DNA of 64,000 nt. Source: Klebsiella huaxiensis. Its GTDB lineage: Bacteria; Pseudomonadota; Gammaproteobacteria; Enterobacterales; Enterobacteriaceae. The stretch lies in NCBI RefSeq assembly GCF_003261575.2, contig NZ_CP036175.1:620001-684000 (forward strand). Reading direction: 5' to 3'. The position numbers and the translations under genes are program-made. The notes under the pieces are model-generated. The model worked only from the letters and a program-made list of their open reading frames with translations, did no database searches and was not told the DNA's origin. This document shows, in pieces, positions 17,306 to 26,652 of this stretch (within the stretch, counting starts at the first letter, position 1; each line of letters begins with the position of its first letter).

Positions 17306-19645
17306 ATGAAGCAAATCCGTATGCTGGCGCAGTATTATGTTGACCTGATGATGAAGTTGGGTCTGGTGCGCTTTTCCATGCTACTGGCCCTTGCGCTGGT
17401 GGTACTGGCGATTGTGGTGCAAATGGCCGTGACCATGGTGCTGCACGGCCAGGTAGAAAGTATTGATGTTATCCGCTCCATCTTCTTTGGCCTGCTGATT
17501 ACCCCGTGGGCGGTCTATTTCCTCTCGGTCGTTGTTGAGCAACTGGAAGAGTCCCGGCAGCGCCTCTCGCGGCTAGTGGAGAAGCTGGAGGAGATGCGCG
17601 AGCGCGATCTCAAGTTGAATGTGCAGCTTAAGGACAACATCGCCCAGCTTAATCAGGAAATCGGCGAACGTGAAAAAGCTGAAGCAGAACGTGAAACGAC
17701 GCTTGAGCAACTGAAAATTGAGATGAAGGAACGTGAAGAGGCGCAAATTCAGCTTGAGCAGCAATCCTCCTTCCTGCGCTCCTTCCTTGATGCGTCACCT
17801 GATTTGGTTTTCTATCGTAATGAAGACAAAGAATTTTCCGGCTGTAACCGTGCGATGGAGCTATTAACCGGTAAAAGTGAGAAGCAGCTTATTCATCTGA
17901 AACCACAGAATGTTTACAGCGCAGAAGTGGCGGAGAAAGTACTGGAAACGGATGAGAAAGTTTTCCGCCATAACGTATCGCTAACCTACGAGCAGTGGCT
18001 GGATTATCCGGATGGGCGCAAGGCCTGCTTTGAAATCCGCAAGGTACCTTATTATGACCGCGTAGGTAAGCGACGTGGCTTGATGGGCTTCGGTCGCGAT
18101 ATTACCGAGCGTAAGCGCTATCAGGACGCGCTGGAACGGGCCAGCCGTGATAAGACCACCTTTATCTCTACCATTAGCCATGAGCTGCGTACGCCGCTTA
18201 ATGGCATCGTGGGGCTTAGCAGGATCTTGCTTGATACCGATCTAACCGCAGAGCAGGAAAAATACCTGAAAACTATCCATATCTCAGCCGTGACGCTGGG
18301 TAATATCTTCAACGATATTATTGAGATGGACAAAATGGAGCGGCGTAAAATTCAGCTGGATAATCAGCCGGTTGATTTCACTGGCTTCCTCGCTGACCTG
18401 GAAAACCTCTCTGGCCTGCAGGCGCAGCAGAAAGGTCTGCACTTTGTGCTGGATCCCGCACTTCCGCTGCCGCATCAAGTGATAACCGACGGTACGCGGT
18501 TGCGCCAGATTCTGTGGAACCTCATTAGTAACGCAGTGAAATTTACTCCGCAGGGCGGGAATGTAAACGTCCGCGTGCGTTATGACGAAGGCGATATTCT
18601 GCATTTTGAAGTAGAAGATTCCGGTATTGGTATTCCTGAAGCGGAACAGGACAAAATCTTCGCCATGTATTATCAGGTTAAAGATAGCCAGGGAGGCAAG
18701 CCCGCGACCGGCACCGGTATTGGCCTTGCGGTATCGCGTCGTCTGGCGCGCAACATGGGCGGTGATATCTGCGTTTCCAGCCTGCCGGGCAAAGGGGCGA
18801 CCTTTACGCTCACCGTACATGCCCCTGCTATTGCTGAAGAAGTCGAAGACACTTTGGCAGAAGATGAAATGCCATTACCGGCGCTGAACGTGTTGTTGGT
18901 GGAAGATATTGAACTGAATGTGATCGTCGCGCGCTCGGTGCTGGAGAAACTGGGCAATAGCGTGGATGTGGCAATGACCGGTAAGGCCGCGCTGGAGATG
19001 TTTGTGCCCGGTGAATACGACCTGGTTCTGCTCGATATTCAGCTGCCGGATATGACGGGACTGGATATCTCTCGCCAGCTGAAACAACGCTTTGCTGCTG
19101 ATGAACTCCCGCCGCTGGTGGCGCTCACCGCTAATGTACTGAAGAACAAAAACGAGTATCTGGACGCCGGGATGGACGATGTCCTGAGTAAACCGTTATC
19201 GGTCCCGGCGCTAACCGCAATTATCAAAAAATTCTGGGATTCACCGGAAGAGGAAGAGAACGATATGCCATCCGTAGATGTCAGTAAATCGACTTCTGTA
19301 CTGGATATTCCAATGCTTGAGCAGTATATCGAACTGGTGGGACCGAAGCTTATCAATGACGGTCTGGTGGTTTTCGAGAGAATGATGCCGGGATATCTGG
19401 CGGTTCTGGAATCGAATCTAACCGCGCGTGACCAGAAAGGCATTGTCGACGAAGGGCATAAAATTAAGGGGGCGGCTGGCTCAATTGGTTTGCGTCACAT
19501 TCAGCAACTTGGGCAACAGATTCAGTCACCAGATTTGCCGGCATGGTCAGATAACGTTGCAGAGTGGGTTGAAGAGATGAAATCCGAGTGGCAAAGCGAC
19601 GTTGCGGTACTGAAAGCGTGGGTAGCGGCGGCTGATAAAAAATGA
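17306..19645 (+). CDS. arcB: Hybrid sensor histidine kinase ArcB
   Basis: 779 residues; the ATG at 17306 has GAAGGA upstream and gives the family start MKQIRMLAQYYVD, so an open frame back to 17276 is rejected. In order: two inner-membrane segments (about 23-45 and 58-77), a coiled coil, a PAS domain, the HisKA box SHELRTP (H292), the HATPase, a receiver (D577 in LLDIQLPD) and an HPt domain (H718 in EGHKIKG). One residue is inserted after NAVKFT relative to E. coli. It senses quinone redox state and phosphorylates ArcA under low oxygen. Confidence 0.98.
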   Translation: MKQIRMLAQYYVDLMMKLGLVRFSMLLALALVVLAIVVQMAVTMVLHGQVESIDVIRSIFFGLLITPWAVYFLSVVVEQLEESRQRLSRLVEKLEEMRERDLKLNVQLKDNIAQLNQEIGEREKAEAERETTLEQLKIEMKEREEAQIQLEQQSSFLRSFLDASPDLVFYRNEDKEFSGCNRAMELLTGKSEKQLIHLKPQNVYSAEVAEKVLETDEKVFRHNVSLTYEQWLDYPDGRKACFEIRKVPYYDRVGKRRGLMGFGRDITERKRYQDALERASRDKTTFISTISHELRTPLNGIVGLSRILLDTDLTAEQEKYLKTIHISAVTLGNIFNDIIEMDKMERRKIQLDNQPVDFTGFLADLENLSGLQAQQKGLHFVLDPALPLPHQVITDGTRLRQILWNLISNAVKFTPQGGNVNVRVRYDEGDILHFEVEDSGIGIPEAEQDKIFAMYYQVKDSQGGKPATGTGIGLAVSRRLARNMGGDICVSSLPGKGATFTLTVHAPAIAEEVEDTLAEDEMPLPALNVLLVEDIELNVIVARSVLEKLGNSVDVAMTGKAALEMFVPGEYDLVLLDIQLPDMTGLDISRQLKQRFAADELPPLVALTANVLKNKNEYLDAGMDDVLSKPLSVPALTAIIKKFWDSPEEEENDMPSVDVSKSTSVLDIPMLEQYIELVGPKLINDGLVVFERMMPGYLAVLESNLTARDQKGIVDEGHKIKGAAGSIGLRHIQQLGQQIQSPDLPAWSDNVAEWVEEMKSEWQSDVAVLKAWVAAADKK

Positions 19646-19728
19646 CCCCGGATAAACCGGGGTGCGCGAATACTGCGCCAACACCAGGGAACTGGTTGTT
19701 GTGCCAGAATCATTTGAGTGATTTTTTT
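19645..19728 (+). terminator. Hairpins after arcB
   Basis: ACCCCGG (19645-19651) with CCGGGGT (19657-19663) forms a stem starting at the arcB stop but has no T run. A second short stem, AATCA (19708-19712) with TGATT (19719-19723), is followed at once by seven T and looks like the working intrinsic terminator. Confidence 0.55.
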
Positions 19729-19879
19729 ACACGGCGCAACCTGAGGATTTGGCTTGCTCGCTGATTAAGATAGCAAAGCTTAAATAATTTGTTACGTGAA
19801 TCGGTAAAATATGTGAAGCATAGCGAGTAAATCAAAATTTTTGACTGGTTCCATAAACTTGTACTAAGGGGCTGATGTG

Positions 19880-20533
19880 ATGAAGAAAATTGGTGTGGTG
19901 CTAAGCGGTTGCGGTGTTTTTGACGGCAGCGAAATTCATGAAGCGGTTATTACCTTGCTGGCGATTGCTCGCAGCGGCGCCCAGGCCATCTGTTTTGCAC
20001 CTGATAAAGTACAAACTGATGTTATCAATCATTTGACCGGGGAAGCGCAGGCTGAAAGCCGTAATGTGCTCGTTGAGGCCGCACGTATTGCGCGCGGGGA
20101 AATTCGCCCCCTGGCAGATGCCCGAGCGGATGAGCTGGATGCGCTGATTGTGCCCGGCGGATTTGGCGCGGCGAAAAACCTCAGTAGCTTTGCTTCCCAG
20201 GGCAGTGAATGTACGGTGGATAGCGATCTGAAAGAACTGGCTCTGGCCATGCATCTGGCGGGTAAACCGTTGGGCTTTATCTGTATCGCTCCGGCGTTGC
20301 TACCTAAAATTTTCTCATTTCCGCTACGCGTGACTATCGGCACCGATCTGGATACCGCAGATGCATTAGAGGAGATGGGCGCTGAACACGTGCCTTGCCC
20401 GGTCGATGACATAGTGGTTGATGAAGACCACAAAGTGGTGACGACTCCGGCATATATGCTGGCGCCGAATATTGCTGAAGCGGCGAGCGGAATTGAAAAA
20501 CTGGTCGCTCGTGTGCTGGTTCTGACTGCATGA
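19880..20533 (+). CDS. elbB: ElbB, DJ-1/PfpI-like glyoxalase family
   Basis: 217 residues from ATG 19880 (MKKIGVVLSGCG); a GTG one codon earlier is not needed. DJ-1/PfpI superfamily: GFGAAKNLSSFA and the nucleophile elbow GFICIAPALLPK with the conserved Cys. E. coli ElbB (SCRP-27A, YrbL-linked isoprenoid factor) has glyoxalase-III-like activity toward glyoxal. It overlaps mtgA by 4 bp (ATGA), so the two are coupled. Confidence 0.95.
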   Translation: MKKIGVVLSGCGVFDGSEIHEAVITLLAIARSGAQAICFAPDKVQTDVINHLTGEAQAESRNVLVEAARIARGEIRPLADARADELDALIVPGGFGAAKNLSSFASQGSECTVDSDLKELALAMHLAGKPLGFICIAPALLPKIFSFPLRVTIGTDLDTADALEEMGAEHVPCPVDDIVVDEDHKVVTTPAYMLAPNIAEAASGIEKLVARVLVLTA

Positions 20534-21255
20534 AGTCTCGTTTTTCCCCGCTGAGAATGATCAAACGTCTTTTGCTGCGGTTGATGTTGGCATGTTTGGT
20601 GGTATGGGGCGGTGGCATTGTGCTGTTTAGCATCGTTCCGGTTCCTTTTTCGGCAGTGATGCTGGAGCGACAGGTTAGCGCCTGGGCCTCTGGAAATTTT
20701 CATTACGTCGCCCATTCTGATTGGGTGGGAATGGATGAGATATCTCCCTGGATGGGGCTTGCGGTGATTGCTGCTGAAGATCAAAAATTCCCTGAGCACT
20801 GGGGTTTTGATGTGTCTGCCATTGAGAAGGCGTTGGCACATAATGAGCGCAACGAGAGCCGCATTCGCGGTGCCTCAACGCTATCACAGCAGACCGCAAA
20901 GAATTTGTTCTTATGGGATGGTCGCAGCTGGCTGAGAAAAGGGCTGGAGGCTGGGCTGACCGTCGGTATCGAGACCGTCTGGAGCAAAAAACGTATCCTC
21001 ACGGTTTATTTGAATATTGCTGAGTTTGGTGAAGGGACGTTTGGTGTGGAAGCCGCATCACAGCGCTATTTTCATAAACCGGCCAGTAAGTTGACCGCTT
21101 CTGAAGCAGCGTTGTTAGCTGCGGTCTTACCTAACCCGATTCGCTTTCGCGCAGACGCACCGTCAGGATACGTCCGTAGTCGGCAAGCGTGGATTTTACG
21201 CCAGATGCGTCAATTGGGTGGGGAAGGGTTTATGCAGAAAAATAAGCTACATTGA
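20530..21255 (+). CDS. mtgA: Monofunctional peptidoglycan transglycosylase
   Basis: 241 residues. A single N-terminal membrane anchor (about residues 15-37, LLRLMLACLVVWGGGIVLF) is followed by a GT51 domain with the catalytic segment AAEDQKFPEHWG, then RGASTLSQQTAKNLFLW and EFGEGTFGVEAAS. It polymerises lipid II into glycan chains in the periplasm and has no transpeptidase domain. Its ATG overlaps the elbB stop. Confidence 0.97.
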   Translation: MKSRFSPLRMIKRLLLRLMLACLVVWGGGIVLFSIVPVPFSAVMLERQVSAWASGNFHYVAHSDWVGMDEISPWMGLAVIAAEDQKFPEHWGFDVSAIEKALAHNERNESRIRGASTLSQQTAKNLFLWDGRSWLRKGLEAGLTVGIETVWSKKRILTVYLNIAEFGEGTFGVEAASQRYFHKPASKLTASEAALLAAVLPNPIRFRADAPSGYVRSRQAWILRQMRQLGGEGFMQKNKLH

Positions 21256-21316
21256 TGTTTTTAGTGGCTAAATTTATAACCCCGGTAAGCATTACGCAAC
21301 GCAACCGGGGGCCGTG

Positions 21317-21589
21317 CTAGTCTTCATCAAAACCGGCGTTGAACAGCGCGATAACCGCTGCCAGCGCTTCAACTTCCTGCGGGCCATTCGCTTCAATCTC
21401 AATCTGACGTCCTTTGGCTGAGTCAAGCATCAGCAGGGCAATTACGCTATTGGCCTCTGCCTCAGTGCCTTCATCATTGCGCAGCAGGACTTCAGCATCA
21501 TAGTTCTGCATTAACTCAAACAACTTCATTGCCGGGCGGGCATGCATGCCCAGCTTATTGGTGATCTCAACGGTTTGCTTAACGGTCAT
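21317..21589 (-). CDS. npr: Nitrogen PTS phosphocarrier NPr
   Basis: 90 residues, an HPr-like protein. The phosphorylated histidine is H16 in NKLGMHARPA. It relays phosphate from PtsP (EI-Ntr) to PtsN. Its start overlaps the rapZ stop by 4 bp. It is last in the rpoN-hpf-ptsN-rapZ-npr operon, the standard enterobacterial order. Confidence 0.97.
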   Translation of the reverse strand: MTVKQTVEITNKLGMHARPAMKLFELMQNYDAEVLLRNDEGTEAEANSVIALLMLDSAKGRQIEIEANGPQEVEALAAVIALFNAGFDED

Positions 21590-22440
21590 GATTTACGTTT
21601 TTCCAGCGTCCGATGACGAGACTGCACGTTCTTACCGCGCGAGCGGAAGTAGTCAGCCAGCTGTTCGGCGATGTAGACCGAACGGTGTTTACCGCCAGTA
21701 CAACCAATGGCCACCGTCAGATAGCTGCGATTATTGGTTTCCAGCATGGGTAACCATAGTTCAAGATAGCTACGAGTCTGGTAGATAAAATTGTGAACTT
21801 CCGTGTGTCGGTCGAGGAAGGCGGCGACAGGTTTGTCCAGACCTGTCATCGGGCGCAGCTTCGGATCCCAGTGTGGATTAGGCAAGAAGCGCACATCGAA
21901 AACGTAGTCGGCATCGATAGGGATACCATGCTTGAAGCCGAAAGATTCGAAGACCATCGTCAGCTCACGTTCGCGTTTGCCTAGCAAACGAGTACGCAGC
22001 ATTTCTGCCAGCTCATGCACCGACATCTCGGAAGTATCGACGATCAGATCGGCGCGAGAACGCAGTGGTTCCAGCAGGTCGCTCTCTTCATCAATAGCGC
22101 TTTCGAGCGACAGATTTTTGCTCGACAGCGGATGTAAGCGGCGCGTATCGCTGTAGCGGCGAATTAAGGTGTTGCGATCGGCGTCAAGAAACAGCAACTG
22201 AGGCGAAAATTCTGCGGGCAGATTTTTCATTGCCTGCTCAAAGATTTCCGGTGACTCAGGCATGTTACGTACGTCAATGCTGACGGCAGCCGAGATATTT
22301 CTATCTGCGAGCGAGCGTGCCAGTTCGGGTAACAAAACCACCGGCAGGTTGTCCACGCAGTAGAAACCCATATCTTCCAGCGCTCGCAGGGCGACGGATT
22401 TCCCCGATCCTGAACGGCCGCTGACGATCATCAGTACCAT
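21586..22440 (-). CDS. rapZ: RNase adapter protein RapZ
   Basis: 284 residues. Walker A is GRSGSGKS (8-15), with the C-terminal basic tail KNVQSRHRTLEKRK that binds RNA. RapZ binds GlmZ and GlmY and guides RNase E to GlmZ, so it sets GlmS levels by sensing glucosamine-6-phosphate. Also conserved are IGCTGGKHRSVY and DVRFLPNPHW. It is cotranscribed with ptsN and npr; the glmM gene further on belongs to the same amino-sugar pathway. Confidence 0.97.
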   Translation of the reverse strand: MVLMIVSGRSGSGKSVALRALEDMGFYCVDNLPVVLLPELARSLADRNISAAVSIDVRNMPESPEIFEQAMKNLPAEFSPQLLFLDADRNTLIRRYSDTRRLHPLSSKNLSLESAIDEESDLLEPLRSRADLIVDTSEMSVHELAEMLRTRLLGKRERELTMVFESFGFKHGIPIDADYVFDVRFLPNPHWDPKLRPMTGLDKPVAAFLDRHTEVHNFIYQTRSYLELWLPMLETNNRSYLTVAIGCTGGKHRSVYIAEQLADYFRSRGKNVQSRHRTLEKRKS

Positions 22441-22485
22441 GTACCGTTTCTCCTCAGTACGATAAAGAGTAAGGTGCGACTCCCG

Positions 22486-22974
22486 TTATGCCCCATCGTT
22501 GCTTCCTGCTTCGGTGATAATTTCATACAACTCTTCGTTGCTTTGGGCGGCGCGTAGTCGGCGACAGGTTACTTTATCCGCCAGACGTTTTGCGACCAGT
22601 GAAAGCGTATGCAGATGAGTTTTGGTCTGATCGGCGGGAACGAGAAGCGCAAACAGGAGATCGACAGGTTGATTATCGATCGCATCAAAAGCGATCGGGG
22701 TTTCCAGTTGGACAAAAACGCCAACGGCCCGCAGCGTATCCTCTTCGAGTTTTCCGTGTGGGATCGCGATACCGTTACCGATCCCGGTGCTGCCCATTTT
22801 CTCGCGAGTGAGGATCGCTTCGAACACCACCTGAGGCGGCAAGCCTAGCTGTTTTGCTGCCAGCTCGCTGATGATTTCCAGGGCACGTTTCTTGCTCTGG
22901 CAGTGAACCTGGCTACGGGTACATTCCTGGTTAAGGACATTGCTCAGTTGTAGAGCCGAATCGTTATTTATCAT
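22486..22974 (-). CDS. ptsN: Nitrogen-regulatory PTS protein EIIA-Ntr
   Basis: 162 residues from ATG 22974 (AGGTGA upstream); an extra nine codons upstream are not family-like. The phospho-acceptor is H73 in GIAIPHGKLEEDT. PtsN takes phosphate from NPr and regulates K+ transport (TrkA, KdpD) and other targets rather than carrying sugar. It lies between hpf and rapZ. Confidence 0.97.
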   Translation of the reverse strand: MINNDSALQLSNVLNQECTRSQVHCQSKKRALEIISELAAKQLGLPPQVVFEAILTREKMGSTGIGNGIAIPHGKLEEDTLRAVGVFVQLETPIAFDAIDNQPVDLLFALLVPADQTKTHLHTLSLVAKRLADKVTCRRLRAAQSNEELYEIITEAGSNDGA

Positions 22975-23039
22975 AATTTCACCTGAGCTCGCCCTGACCA
23001 ACCGCCTGCTGGCGGTTGGCGTAGGTTATGCCCGGACAA

Positions 23040-23327
23040 TTAGCGTTGTTTCAGTTTATCTTTATGTTTTGTTAGCTGTCTTGCCAGCTTATCAATAAGA
23101 CCATCGATAGCGGCATACATATCCTGCCCTTCCGCACTGGCATGGATTTCACCACCGTTGACATGCAGGTTGGCATCCGCAATTTGCGTTACCTTCTCTA
23201 CCTTTAACACAATGTAGACCTGATTGATCCTATCGAAAAACTGCTCCAACTTGCTAAATTTTGTGTTAACAAAATCGCGCAGAGCAGGGGTTATTTCTAC
23301 ATTGTGTCCTGTAATGTTGAGCTGCAT
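23040..23327 (-). CDS. hpf: Ribosome hibernation-promoting factor
   Basis: 95 residues, a short-form HPF/YfiA-type protein (MQLNITGHNVEITPAL; conserved VEKVTQIADANLHVNGGEIHA). In stationary phase it helps dimerise 70S ribosomes with RMF. It lies 22 bp after rpoN in the same operon. Confidence 0.97.
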   Translation of the reverse strand: MQLNITGHNVEITPALRDFVNTKFSKLEQFFDRINQVYIVLKVEKVTQIADANLHVNGGEIHASAEGQDMYAAIDGLIDKLARQLTKHKDKLKQR

Positions 23328-23349
23328 AGTGTCTTCCTTATCGGTTGGG

Positions 23350-24783
23350 TCAAACCAGTTGTTTACGCTGATTCGACGGCGGAATGGATAAAGACTCTCG
23401 ATACTTAGCGACGGTTCGGCGCGCCACCATAATACCCTGATCGGATAACATGGTGGTGAGCTTACTGTCGCTCAACGGCTTCGCGGGGTTCTCCGCGGCG
23501 ATTAACTTCTTCACCAGCGCGCGAATGGCCGTCGACGATGCTTCGCCGCCGCCTTCTGTGCTTACATGGCTGGAGAAGAAATACTTCAGCTCAAAAATAC
23601 CGCGTGGACTATGCAGGTATTTTTGGGTAGTAACGCGTGAAATGGTCGATTCATGCATTTCGACGGCCTGGGCAATATCAGCCAGTACCATCGGCTTCAT
23701 ATGCTCTTCACCTTTCTCGAAAAAGGCCTGCTGCTGCTCAACAATGCAGCGGCTGACGCGCAGTAGCGTATCGTTACGGCTCTCCAGGCTTTTGATCAGC
23801 CAGCGAGCCTCCTGCAGATTGCTGCGGATAAACTGGCCGTCGGCATCATTGCGCGTGCTGTTACCCATTGCAGCATAGTGCTGATTGATCTTCAGGCGCG
23901 GTAGGCTATCTGAATTGAGTTCAACAACCCAATGGTCATTCACCTTACGCACCAGCACGTCAGGAATGACATATTCTGGTTCGCCGGTTTGGATGGATTG
24001 ACCAGGGCGCGGATCCAGGGATTGGATCAGGCTTACCGCTTCCTTTAATACTTCTTCTTTGAGGCGGGTTACGCGCATGAGAGAGCGGAAATCATGATTC
24101 GCTAGTAGATCAAGGTGATCGCTGATGATCTGACGTGCTTCATCAATCCAGGGTGTTTCTCTGGCAAACTGCGAAAGTTGAACCAGCAGGCAGTCGCGCA
24201 GATCTTTTGCCGCTACGCCGACGGGGTCGAAACGCTGAATGCGCTTGAGGACGGCTTCAACTTCTTCAAGTCCGATTTCATCATCGCCAATGCTCTCAAC
24301 GATGTCTTCGACAGAAATTGTGAGGTAGCCGGTATCATCAACGGCATCGACGATGGAGGTCGCGATGGCGCGATCGGTATCAGTGAACGGCGTAAGTTCA
24401 ACCTGCCACATCAGGTAATCTTGCAGGCTTTGAGTGGTCTCACCCTGGTAGACGGGCAGTTCGTCATCCTGATAATCGACGCCGTTACCTGATGGCGTTC
24501 CTGCTGTATAAATCTCATCCCAGCTGGCATCAAGCGGCAGTTCTTCAGGCATGTCTTTTTGCTCAAGGGCATCGACGGTATCCAGAGATTCGCGATCCTC
24601 GGCCTCTTTGGTTTCTACCTCATCGTGAAGATCGGTTTGCTCCAGCAACGGGTTGCTATCCAGCGCCTGCTGGAGTTCTTGCTGGAGTTCTAACGTGGAC
24701 AACTGCAGTAAACGAATCGCCTGCTGCAGTTGTGGCGTCATGGCAAGCTGTTGGCTTAGCCTTAATTGCAAACCTTGCTTCAT
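23350..24783 (-). CDS. rpoN: RNA polymerase sigma-54 factor
   Basis: 477 residues from ATG 24783 (MKQGLQLRLSQQLAMTPQ), the E. coli start. The frame runs back four codons to a TTG at 24795 with GGAGA close by, which is a possible alternative. Region I is the Gln/Leu-rich N-terminus (LQQELQQALDSNPLLEQ). The acidic region II is about 60-120, and the RpoN box ARRTVAKYRE is near 454-463. It directs transcription of nitrogen-assimilation and other sigma-54 promoters with AAA+ activators. Confidence 0.97.
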   Translation of the reverse strand: MKQGLQLRLSQQLAMTPQLQQAIRLLQLSTLELQQELQQALDSNPLLEQTDLHDEVETKEAEDRESLDTVDALEQKDMPEELPLDASWDEIYTAGTPSGNGVDYQDDELPVYQGETTQSLQDYLMWQVELTPFTDTDRAIATSIVDAVDDTGYLTISVEDIVESIGDDEIGLEEVEAVLKRIQRFDPVGVAAKDLRDCLLVQLSQFARETPWIDEARQIISDHLDLLANHDFRSLMRVTRLKEEVLKEAVSLIQSLDPRPGQSIQTGEPEYVIPDVLVRKVNDHWVVELNSDSLPRLKINQHYAAMGNSTRNDADGQFIRSNLQEARWLIKSLESRNDTLLRVSRCIVEQQQAFFEKGEEHMKPMVLADIAQAVEMHESTISRVTTQKYLHSPRGIFELKYFFSSHVSTEGGGEASSTAIRALVKKLIAAENPAKPLSDSKLTTMLSDQGIMVARRTVAKYRESLSIPPSNQRKQLV

Positions 24784-24830
24784 ATTCAGGGCCAATATCT
24801 CCGACTAAAACGTCTGTAACCTCTACCCTA

Positions 24831-25556
24831 TCAGAGTCTGAAGTCTTCCCCAAGATACACGCGCTTAACCTGCTCGTCTTCAAGGATTTGTTGAGGTGTA
24901 CCGTGAGCTATCAGATGGCCCTGGCTGACGATATAGGCACGCTCACAAACGGCGAGCGTTTCCCTGACGTTATGGTCGGTAATCAGGACACCCAGGCCGC
25001 TATCGCGCAGATGCTCAATGATACGTTTGATATCGATGACGGAAATAGGGTCGACGCCAGCAAAAGGTTCATCCAGCAGGATAAATTTCGGGTTAGCGGC
25101 CAGCGCACGGGCGATTTCGACGCGGCGACGTTCACCACCGGAGAGCGCCTGGCCGAGGTTATCGCGCAGGTGCTCAATGTGAAACTCTTCCATCAACTCT
25201 TTTGCGCGATCTTCACGCTGCTCGTTGCTTAAGTCGTCACGGATCTGCAATACCGCCATCAGGTTATCGTATACGCTCAGGCGACGGAAAATGGAGGCTT
25301 CTTGCGGCAGATAGCCTATACCGCGACGCGCGCGAGCATGTAGTGGCAGCAGGCTGATATCTTCATCGTCAATAATGATGTTGCCAGCGTCGCGCGGAAC
25401 GATACCGACAACCATATAGAAGGTAGTGGTTTTACCCGCACCGTTCGGGCCGAGCAGGCCAACAATCTCACCTGAATTCACAGTCAGACTGACATCTTCC
25501 ACCACGCGGCGGCCTTTGTAAGCTTTGGCGAGATTCTTTGCAGTTAATGTTGCCAT
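24831..25556 (-). CDS. lptB: LPS transport ATPase LptB
   Basis: 241 residues, an ABC ATPase. Walker A is GPNGAGKTT (38-46), the signature LSGGERRRVEIARAL, Walker B ILLDEPFAGVDP and the switch His in ITDHNVRETL. With LptFG and LptC it extracts LPS from the inner membrane. It lies 6 bp after lptA. Confidence 0.98.
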   Translation of the reverse strand: MATLTAKNLAKAYKGRRVVEDVSLTVNSGEIVGLLGPNGAGKTTTFYMVVGIVPRDAGNIIIDDEDISLLPLHARARRGIGYLPQEASIFRRLSVYDNLMAVLQIRDDLSNEQREDRAKELMEEFHIEHLRDNLGQALSGGERRRVEIARALAANPKFILLDEPFAGVDPISVIDIKRIIEHLRDSGLGVLITDHNVRETLAVCERAYIVSQGHLIAHGTPQQILEDEQVKRVYLGEDFRL

Positions 25557-25562
25557 AACGAA

Positions 25563-26108
25563 TTACTTACCCTTCTTTGACTGGTCGGTGCCTTTGTCCT
25601 GCAACTGCGAAGGAACCAGAACCGTGGTCACTCGCCCACCTTTATTGCTGAACGCCTGCATTTTTTGCTCTTTTACCAGATAGGTGATTTTGTCACCCTG
25701 GATATTGCTATCGATCTGTTCCAGATGCGCATTGCCGGTCAGCACGACAAAGTCATTTTGCAGTTCATAATGCATTTTTGACGCCCGGCCTTTAACCGGC
25801 TTGCCGTTGTCCTGCATCTGGAAGAAGGTCGCTGGGTTACCATAACCGTCAATAACCTCTTTGCCTTTCTCCCCGCCCGGGCGAGTTACGACAACCTTGT
25901 CGGCGTTGATTTTGATGGTCCCCTGGGTAACAACGACATTACCAGTAAACGTGACGACATTACCTTGCATATCCAGCGACTGCTGATCGGATTCAATATG
26001 AATTGGCTGATCGGTGTCACCGGTTTTTGCCAGTGCCGGCAGGCTGGCGGCCAGTAAGGCGCTGGCGAGCGCAATCTTAAGGCTGAGTTTGTTTGTTCTG
26101 AATTTCAT
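25563..26108 (-). CDS. lptA: Periplasmic LPS bridge protein LptA
   Basis: 181 residues from ATG 26108 (MKFRTNKLSLKIAL). A seven-codon upstream extension is rejected because it would spoil the signal peptide. Sec signal with likely cleavage after LPALA. The OstA-like beta-jellyroll holds DNVVTFTGNVV-like repeats (QGNVVTFTGNVVVTQGTIKI). It forms the periplasmic bridge between LptC and LptD. It overlaps lptC by 32 bp. Confidence 0.97.
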   Translation of the reverse strand: MKFRTNKLSLKIALASALLAASLPALAKTGDTDQPIHIESDQQSLDMQGNVVTFTGNVVVTQGTIKINADKVVVTRPGGEKGKEVIDGYGNPATFFQMQDNGKPVKGRASKMHYELQNDFVVLTGNAHLEQIDSNIQGDKITYLVKEQKMQAFSNKGGRVTTVLVPSQLQDKGTDQSKKGK

Positions 26109-26652
26109 ATGAGGTTCTAACCTTTTCAATCAGCTCGGCATTTTTGCTGCGCAGGTTCCCGCGCATTTTCAGGCCGCTGGAATTAAATGTTGTTCCGTAC
26201 AACGTCACCATGTCATCGGAGGTAACATCCTGCGTCATCAGGTTTATCTGAGCGTTATCCGTCGTAATTTTGCGCAGTTGAGAATCCGCCGTCAGCGCAT
26301 TCACTTCAACGTGCCCGTAAAGATACAGCATGCGGTCATTCGTCAACTTGGCTTTATCCGCTTTGATAGACCAGGTTGGTACTTTGTTAGTATCGAAGGT
26401 GGTCATTACTGGTTTTGCGAACCACGACAGTTGCTGTTCGGAAAAATACTCCACGTGTTCAGCGATCAGCCGGTAATTAAGCGCCCCTTCCGGACTATAA
26501 ACGACGGTATCGGTATGCTCACTGGTATACGTTGGCTCATCAGGATTGACCGCTTGCTGGGTGGTCTCGTCCGTACTCGCCAGATTCAGGCCGATCAGAA
26601 TCAGCGCGACCAGCGACAGTAAAATGATAACCCAACGTCTGGTTTTACTCAT
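26077..26652 (-). CDS. lptC: LPS export protein LptC
   Basis: 191 residues. One N-terminal membrane anchor (about 7-25, WVIILLSLVALILIGLNLA) and a periplasmic jellyroll related to LptA. It passes LPS from LptBFG to LptA. The start overlaps the kdsC stop by 4 bp and the 3' end overlaps lptA. Confidence 0.97.
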   Translation of the reverse strand: MSKTRRWVIILLSLVALILIGLNLASTDETTQQAVNPDEPTYTSEHTDTVVYSPEGALNYRLIAEHVEYFSEQQLSWFAKPVMTTFDTNKVPTWSIKADKAKLTNDRMLYLYGHVEVNALTADSQLRKITTDNAQINLMTQDVTSDDMVTLYGTTFNSSGLKMRGNLRSKNAELIEKVRTSYEIQNKQTQP